Assembly: GCA_035273885.1 (NCBI GenBank)
Contig: DATEOR010000114.1
Coordinates: 1 to 9,824, forward strand
Source: DATEOR01 sp035273885
GTDB lineage: Bacteria; Actinomycetota; Thermoleophilia; Gaiellales; Gaiellaceae
Length of the DNA stretch: 9,824 nucleotides
Direction of reading: 5' to 3'
Shown here: piece after piece, positions 5,291 through 9,824 of the stretch
How the letters are laid out: each line of letters starts with the position of its first letter
Position numbering within the stretch: position 1 is the stretch's first letter
Made by a program: the position numbers and the translations under genes
The notes under the pieces: model-generated
Databases searched by the model: none
The model's input: only the letters and a program-made list of their open reading frames with translations
What the model was told of the DNA's origin: nothing

Positions 5291-6037
5291 TCAGCGCTCG
5301 AAGAGGAAGAGGCCGAAGCCGAGCGCGTCGCGGCCGCCGAGCTCCCGGTAGCGGGCGCGGCCGTTGGCGATCCACTCGCGCAGCTCGGCGACTCCCTCCT
5401 CGCCCTCGTGCTTCTCGGCGTAGCGGTCGCCGTTGCGGGCCCACGCGTCCTCGTACGCGTCCCAGTCCTCGACGCTGCTCGTCACCGCGCGCTTGAGGTC
5501 GAGCCCGGTTTCGACGGCCGCCTCGATCGTGCCCTCGTAGTCCTTCAGCTCGTCCCGAGCGGCCCCCAGCGCGACGAGATACTCCGCACTCGGCTCCTCG
5601 CGCCAGTAGCCCTCGCCGAAGAGAAGCTTGCCCCCGGGTGCGACATAGCCGGAGAGAACGGCAAGCGTCCCGCCGACTCCGCCCCTGAAGGAGACGCCGC
5701 CGGTGCTGACGACGAGGTCGAAGGAGCCCGGCTCGGGCGCGTACTCGCGGACGTCCTGTTCGAGCAGCACCACCTTCGATTCGGGAACACGCGCCTCTGC
5801 CTGGCGCCGGGCCTCCGCCAGGACCGCGGGCGAGTTGTCGAGGCCGGTGGCGCGCACGTCCGGATAGCGCTCGACGATCCGGAGCAGGATCTCCGCCTTG
5901 CCGCACCCGAGGTCGAGGACGTGAGCTCCCGGCTCGAGCTCGAGCGCCTCGATCATCTCGTCGACGTCCTCTTCCGAGAGGGGGTTCATGAACGCGAGCC
6001 CCTCGTGGGCGATCGCGGTGAAGTCGTCGCTGTCCAA
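5291..6037 (-). CDS. Class I SAM-dependent methyltransferase, substrate unknown
   Basis: The 248-residue protein has the Rossmann-like methyltransferase core. Motif I is VLDLGCGKAE (40-49), which binds SAM. The acidic residue after strand 2 is Asp67 in GLDNSP. Asp97 lies in EQDVREYA, the strand 4 motif is FDLVVSTGG (106-114), and GGKLLFGEGYW (135-145) sits at strand 5. A C-terminal segment rich in Glu, Arg and Trp (about 185-235) probably shapes the acceptor site. The start is taken as TTG 6037, directly after the TAG of the upstream gene and in the same frame. The residues before the next Met (17, ATG 5989) include F-x-x-I-A-H and are followed by NPLSEEDVDE, which looks like a conserved N-terminal helix, so the TTG is preferred. 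Together with the upstream membrane protein it trails the hut genes. No motif shows the acceptor; small molecule, protein or rRNA are all possible. Confidence 0.88.
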   Translation of the reverse strand: MDSDDFTAIAHEGLAFMNPLSEEDVDEMIEALELEPGAHVLDLGCGKAEILLRIVERYPDVRATGLDNSPAVLAEARRQAEARVPESKVVLLEQDVREYAPEPGSFDLVVSTGGVSFRGGVGGTLAVLSGYVAPGGKLLFGEGYWREEPSAEYLVALGAARDELKDYEGTIEAAVETGLDLKRAVTSSVEDWDAYEDAWARNGDRYAEKHEGEEGVAELREWIANGRARYRELGGRDALGFGLFLFER

Positions 6038-6424
6038 CTACCCGGAGCCCGGGCTCTGCTGCCGCTTCGAGTAGACCCGGTACATGATCGAGTCGACGAG
6101 GTAGCTGAACGGGATGAAGAACGCGACCAGCGTCACGCCCGTGAAAATCTTCGACGACGTCGATGAGTCACCCCCTGTCCAGAAGACGACGAGCAGGATC
6201 AGCGGGGCGAAGATCGCCGTTCGCTTGAAGACCCGGCTCATCGAGGGCTTGGGCACCACCCGCCCGCCCCGAGGCGGTGCGGCCTTTGCGGAGCTCTTTC
6301 CATCCTTCGGCGCCGGGACCGGCTTTTCGACGGGGATCTCCTCGCCGTCCTCGGTCTCGATGACGTACTCGTACTCGTGGCGCTGGAGCTTCTCGCGGCG
6401 GCGGCGCTGCTTGCGGCTGGGCAT
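6038..6424 (-). CDS. Small basic protein with two membrane segments, 128 aa
   Basis: The N-terminus is strongly basic (MPSRKQRRRREKLQRHEYEY), followed by an acidic patch around 22-34 (ETEDGEEIPVE) and a Pro/Lys/Ser/Ala linker to about residue 66. Hydrophobic segments lie at about 70-83 (AIFAPLILLVVFWT) and 93-113, joined by a short polar turn (GGDSSTSSK), and the tail is short and basic. The positive N-terminus predicts a cytoplasmic N-terminal domain with a helical hairpin in the membrane. It starts at ATG 6424, seven bases after the hutI stop, so it is probably cotranscribed with hut. It ends in TAG directly next to the methyltransferase TTG. I do not recognise a functional family. The RRRR-plus-acidic N-terminus could bind RNA or ribosomes, but that is a guess. 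Confidence 0.8.
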   Translation of the reverse strand: MPSRKQRRRREKLQRHEYEYVIETEDGEEIPVEKPVPAPKDGKSSAKAAPPRGGRVVPKPSMSRVFKRTAIFAPLILLVVFWTGGDSSTSSKIFTGVTLVAFFIPFSYLVDSIMYRVYSKRQQSPGSG

Positions 6425-6431
6425 GGGCCGA

Positions 6432-7646
6432 TTATGCCGTGGGCTTCCCGCCCTGGATGACCTGGGCGATGTGATTCCCGCCGAGGTGGTAGGCGAGGTA
6501 GCGCCAGTCGGAGGCGTCGAGCAGGACGATGTCGGCGTCGTAACCCCGCGCGAGGCGGCCGGCCCGGTCTGCCCGGCCGAGGACGTGCGCGGCGTTCACG
6601 GTGCATGACGCGAGGGCTTCGGCCGGCGTCATCTGCATCTGGGTGCAGGCCAGTGCTGCGACGAGCGGAAGGCTCTCGGAGAAGGCGCTACCCGGGTTGA
6701 AGTCGGTCGCGAGCGCGACGATCGCGCCTTCGTCGACAAGCGCGCGCGCCGGAGGCATGGGGCGAGCGAGGAAGAGTGCGGCGACCGGGAGCAGCACCGC
6801 AGCGACGTCGCTCTGCGCCAGCGTTCGCACCCCGTCCGGGCCGGTGGCTTCGAGGTGGTCGACGCTCACGGCGCCGAGCTCCACGGCGAGGGGAATGGCG
6901 CCCGCCTCCGTGAACTGGTCGGCATGCAGCCGCAGGCGCAAGCCAGCCTCCCTGCAGGCTTCGAGGTAGCGGCGGGCCTGCGCGGCGTCGAACGCGCCCC
7001 GCTCGAGGAAGACGTCGGCGGCCTCGGCGATCTTCGCGGCCTCGGGGAGCACCTCGGCGAGCGCGAAGTCGAGGTAGGCGTCGGCATCGGCGAACTCGGG
7101 CGGGACCGCGTGCGCACCCAGCCAGGTCGGCGAGCCGCCGGCATCGCGAACCACCCGCAGCATCGCGAGCTCCGTGTCGCGATCGAGCCCGTAGCCCGAC
7201 TTCGCCTCGAAGTTCGTCGTCCCCGACGCGAGCATCCAGGACCGGTGAAGCGCCAGTGCATCGGCAAGGCCCTGTTCGCCGGCTGCACGCGTGGCCGAGA
7301 CCGTCGAGAGGATCCCGCCGCCGGCCGCGTGCAGCTCCCCGTAGGTCGCGCCGCCGGAGCGAAGCTCGAACTCCCCCACCCTCGAGCCCGCGAAGACCGC
7401 GTGCGTGTGGCAGTCGACGAGCCCGGGGATCGCGGCGCAGCCTCTCCCGTCCACCTCCTCGACGTCGCCGTCGACTGGATCCAGATCGCGCATGCGCCCC
7501 ACCGCCGCGATCCGCCTGTCCTCGCAGAGGACGTACGCATCCTCGACGACGTCCACAGACCGCATGGCCTCTCGCCCGCGCAAGGGTGCCTGCGTCCCTG
7601 CCGGGGAGACGGCCTGCGCGAGGTCGCGGATGAGCAGGTTGGCCAC
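6432..7646 (-). CDS. hutI: Imidazolonepropionase
   Basis: This is the third enzyme of histidine degradation: it opens the imidazolone ring of 4-imidazolone-5-propionate to give N-formimino-L-glutamate. It belongs to the amidohydrolase superfamily with one catalytic metal. The 404-residue length is typical. Metal and substrate residues are visible: DCHTHAVFAG (78-87, His80 and His82), AKSGYGL (148-154), GAH (177-179), HADQF (241-245, His241), DHLE (263-266) and ATDFNPGS (313-320, Asp315). These match the H-x-H, H, D ligand pattern of characterised HutI. The start is GTG 7646, seven bases after the hutU stop. The frame is open further upstream, but those residues are low-complexity Arg/Ser/Ala antisense of hutU. 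No formiminoglutamase (hutG) or deiminase (hutF) follows here, so the last step must be encoded elsewhere, perhaps upstream of hutH. Confidence 0.97.
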   Translation of the reverse strand: MANLLIRDLAQAVSPAGTQAPLRGREAMRSVDVVEDAYVLCEDRRIAAVGRMRDLDPVDGDVEEVDGRGCAAIPGLVDCHTHAVFAGSRVGEFELRSGGATYGELHAAGGGILSTVSATRAAGEQGLADALALHRSWMLASGTTNFEAKSGYGLDRDTELAMLRVVRDAGGSPTWLGAHAVPPEFADADAYLDFALAEVLPEAAKIAEAADVFLERGAFDAAQARRYLEACREAGLRLRLHADQFTEAGAIPLAVELGAVSVDHLEATGPDGVRTLAQSDVAAVLLPVAALFLARPMPPARALVDEGAIVALATDFNPGSAFSESLPLVAALACTQMQMTPAEALASCTVNAAHVLGRADRAGRLARGYDADIVLLDASDWRYLAYHLGGNHIAQVIQGGKPTA

Positions 7647-7653
7647 GCGGCGG

Positions 7654-9348
7654 CTAGGAGCCGGGAACTTCGAGGCCGTGCTCGCGCGCGGCCTCCTTCG
7701 CCTCGTCGTAGCCGGCGTCGAGGTGGCGCAGCACGCCGATGCCCGGATCCGTCGTGAGGACCCGCTCGAGGCGCTCCGCCGCATCGTCCGTGCCGTCGGC
7801 GACGACCACCATGCCGGCGTGGATGGCATTGCCGATCCCGACACCCCCGCCGTGATGGACGCTCACCCACGTCGCACCCGCGGCCGTGTTCAGAAGCGCG
7901 TTCAGGATCGGCCAGTCCGCAATCGCATCGGAGCCGTCGGCCATCGCCTCGGTTTCTCGATACGGCGAGGCAACCGAGCCCGAGTCGAGATGGTCGCGGC
8001 CGATGACCACCGGCGCCGACACCTGTCCGCTCCGAACGAGGTCGTTGATCGCCAGACCCGCCTTGGCGCGATCGCCGTAGCCGAGCCAGCAAATCCTCGC
8101 CGGGAGCCCTTGGAACGCGACCCGCTCGGGAGCGAGGTCGAGCCACCGCTGGAGAAGGCGGTCGTCCGGGAAGAGACCCCGCAGCGCCCCGTCGATCGCT
8201 GCGATGTCCTCCGGATCGCCCGAGAGCACCGCCCAGCGGAAGGGTCCGATGCCACGGCAGAAGAGCGGCCGGATATAGGCCGGGACAAAGCCCGGGTATG
8301 AGAAAGCCTCCGCTACGCCGGCCTCGAGTGCCTCCCCTCTGAGATTGTTGCCATAGTCGAAAACATAGCTCCCCTCCCGGACGTACTCGAGCATGCCCTC
8401 GACATGGCGCGCGATCGACTCAGAGGCTTGCCGCAGGTACTCGTCGGGGTCGGCCGAGCGAAGCCTGTCCGCCTCTTCCACTGACAGCCCCGCTGGGACG
8501 TAGCCGTTCAGAGGATCGTGGGCGGCGGTCTGGTCGGTGACGAAATCGAAGTGCTCGCCGCGGGCGGCGAGCTCCGGGACGATCTCCGCGGCGTTCCCGA
8601 GCAGCCCGACTGAAAGCGGGCGCCCGTCGCCCGCAGCCTCGCGAACCCGCGAGAGAGCGTCGTCGAGCGAGTCGGCCGCCTCATCGAGATAGCGCGTCTC
8701 GAGCCGGCGGTGGATCCGGTGCGGGTCGACCTCGATGCAGAGGATCGCCGCGCCTGTCATCGTCGCGGCGAGAGGCTGCGCGCCTCCCATGCCCCCGAGG
8801 CCGGCGGTGAGAATGGTCTTCCCGTTCAAGTCCGGGGAGCCGAAGTGCTTCTCGCCCGCTGCGGCGAAGGTCTGGTACGTGCCCTGCAGGATTCCCTGGG
8901 TGCCGATGTAGATCCAGCTCCCCGCGGTCATCTGCCCGAACATGGTCAGGCCGAGGGCCTCGAGCCGGCGGAACTCCTCCCACGTGGCCCAGCGCGGGAC
9001 GAGCAGCGAGTTCGCGATGAGGACGCGCGGTGCGCCCGGGTGCGTGCGGAACACGCCGACCGGCTTTCCGCTCTGAACGAGCAGCGTCTCGTCCTCGCCG
9101 AGCTCCAGCAGCGAGCGGACGAGCGCCTTGAGGGCCTCGTGGTTTCGCGCCGCCTTTCCCGAGCCGCCGTAGACGATGAGCTCCTCGGGCTTCTCCGCCA
9201 CTTCGCGATCGAGGTTGTTGAGCAGCATCCGGAGAGGCGCCTCCGTCTGCCACGAGCGCGCGTTCAGCGTCTGCCCGCGCGGCGCGCGAATCGTACTGAG
9301 GTCGCCGCAGAGCTCTTCGACGACTGCGTCGATCTCGCGCACGCTCAT
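7654..9348 (-). CDS. hutU: Urocanate hydratase (urocanase)
   Basis: This NAD+-dependent enzyme converts trans-urocanate to 4-imidazolone-5-propionate, the second step of histidine breakdown. The 564 residues match the family's usual 550-570. Key regions are VYGGSGKAARNH (59-70), FGQMTAGSW (137-145), YIGTQGILQGTYQT (147-160) and the Rossmann-type NAD-binding GLGGMGGAQPL (183-193). DFVTDQTAAHDP (268-279) follows, then the signature PLFCRGIGPFRWAVLSGDPE (361-380), whose Cys364 is the conserved catalytic Cys, and VHHGGGVGIGNAIHAG (497-512). NAD+ is used as an electrophile rather than as a redox partner. The start is ATG 9348, overlapping the hutH stop in ATGA, which implies translational coupling. 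No missing residues are apparent. Confidence 0.98.
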   Translation of the reverse strand: MSVREIDAVVEELCGDLSTIRAPRGQTLNARSWQTEAPLRMLLNNLDREVAEKPEELIVYGGSGKAARNHEALKALVRSLLELGEDETLLVQSGKPVGVFRTHPGAPRVLIANSLLVPRWATWEEFRRLEALGLTMFGQMTAGSWIYIGTQGILQGTYQTFAAAGEKHFGSPDLNGKTILTAGLGGMGGAQPLAATMTGAAILCIEVDPHRIHRRLETRYLDEAADSLDDALSRVREAAGDGRPLSVGLLGNAAEIVPELAARGEHFDFVTDQTAAHDPLNGYVPAGLSVEEADRLRSADPDEYLRQASESIARHVEGMLEYVREGSYVFDYGNNLRGEALEAGVAEAFSYPGFVPAYIRPLFCRGIGPFRWAVLSGDPEDIAAIDGALRGLFPDDRLLQRWLDLAPERVAFQGLPARICWLGYGDRAKAGLAINDLVRSGQVSAPVVIGRDHLDSGSVASPYRETEAMADGSDAIADWPILNALLNTAAGATWVSVHHGGGVGIGNAIHAGMVVVADGTDDAAERLERVLTTDPGIGVLRHLDAGYDEAKEAAREHGLEVPGS

Positions 9349-9824
9349 GCGAGCTCGCCCACTTCGGCCTCGACTGCGGCCACCAAGTCTCCCGACCGAA
9401 TCGCCGCCGCCACGAGCTCGATGTCCGGCGCGAGCGTGCGGTCCTCCATGACCGTCGGCGAGAGCGAGCGGACGAAGTCGTGCGCGGTACGCGCGCCGGC
9501 GCCGGGCTCGAGCGGAGCGAGGAACTCCACGCCCTGCGCCGCGGCGAGGAGCTCGATCGCGAGCGCGCGCTCCACGTTTCCGAGCACCGCCCAGCACTTG
9601 AGCCCAGCGGCGTTCCCCATCGAGACGTGATCCTCCTGGCCCGCGCTGGTCGGAATCGAGTCGACCGAGGCTGGATGACAGAGAACCTTGTTCTCGCTGA
9701 CGAGCGCGGCGGCCACGTACTGCGGGATCATGAACCCCGAGTTGAGCCCGCCGTCGTGGGTGAGGAAGGCGGGCAAGCCGTCGGAGAGCGACGGGTTGAC
9801 GAGGCGCTCCACCCGCCGCTCCGA
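9345..9824 (-). CDS. hutH: Histidine ammonia-lyase, C-terminal part (5' end off the right edge)
   Basis: Only the last 159 codons are in the window; the reading frame is open through position 9824. The visible part has the strongly conserved helical core of histidine ammonia-lyase: SERR near the edge, GLNSGFMIPQYVAAALVSEN (residues 28-47 of the visible part), then HPASVDS, and PTSAGQEDHVSMG with the conserved Q-E-D-H segment that faces the active site. The enzyme removes ammonia from L-histidine to give trans-urocanate using the self-formed MIO cofactor. The Ala-Ser-Gly triad that makes MIO lies upstream of this window, so activity cannot be confirmed. The serine after GLN and the HVSM motif favour HutH over phenylalanine or tyrosine ammonia-lyase, as does the direct ATGA overlap with hutU. 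Confidence 0.95.
   Translation of the reverse strand, partial: SERRVERLVNPSLSDGLPAFLTHDGGLNSGFMIPQYVAAALVSENKVLCHPASVDSIPTSAGQEDHVSMGNAAGLKCWAVLGNVERALAIELLAAAQGVEFLAPLEPGAGARTAHDFVRSLSPTVMEDRTLAPDIELVAAAIRSGDLVAAVEAEVGELA

Noticed and set aside
7647..7844. Extension of the hutI frame upstream of GTG 7646.
   Set aside because: It lies inside hutU and is low-complexity Ser/Arg/Thr. HutI homology begins at MANLLIRD.
8710..9630. Plus-strand open frame of 306 codons opposite hutU and hutH, with similar ones at 3359-4333, 5408-6166 and 6855-7757.
   Set aside because: All lie wholly antisense to confident genes and have no recognisable domain or start signal.
1..9824. tRNA genes, CRISPR arrays, insertion sequences, attachment sites, riboswitches.
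   Set aside because: Almost every base is in a supported gene. The four longest gaps are 57, 45, 22 and 18 bp and leave no room for such elements, and I saw no repeats or transposase motifs.

Overview
This is a roughly 70% G+C, densely coded chromosomal segment. Every gene but one lies on the minus strand. Short gaps, 4-base stop/start overlaps, GTG and TTG starts, TANNNT-type promoter boxes set almost at the start codon, and a DivIVA-like coiled-coil gene all suggest a high-GC actinobacterium. Thermoleophilia (Gaiellales or Solirubrobacterales) is my best guess, but that is inference from gene style rather than from a marker gene.

Layout from right to left, the direction of transcription. 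(1) 9824-5291 holds a histidine-utilisation run: the 3' part of hutH, hutU and hutI, with gaps of -4 and +7 bp. Two further genes follow without a break: a 128-residue basic protein with two membrane segments, and a SAM-dependent methyltransferase whose TTG start directly abuts the previous stop codon. HutH, HutU and HutI convert histidine to urocanate, imidazolonepropionate and N-formimino-glutamate. The enzyme for the last step is not in this window. (2) 4936-5268 is the only plus-strand gene, a 110-residue cupin. It converges on the methyltransferase across a 22-bp gap containing a GC hairpin, and diverges from the next minus-strand gene across 45 bp. (3) 4890-1305 is a tightly coupled run: a metallo-beta-lactamase-fold hydrolase, hisS and aspS, each joined by a GTGA overlap. 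(4) 1247-1 starts after a 57-bp gap. It holds a 300-residue coiled-coil protein and then a two-helix membrane protein with a Pro/Glu-rich tail that runs off the left edge.

Most of the window is core metabolism and translation, and I see no mobile element, CRISPR array, tRNA or defence system. The points most worth a second look are these: the 45-bp divergent region, which is an imperfect two-fold symmetric element with a -10 box in each arm; an H-x-D-x-D-H metal motif in place of H-x-H-x-D-H in the hydrolase; an AspRS with the His residue associated with non-discriminating enzymes; the in-frame TAG/TTG junction before the methyltransferase; and the pairing of a DivIVA-like coiled coil with a small membrane protein.
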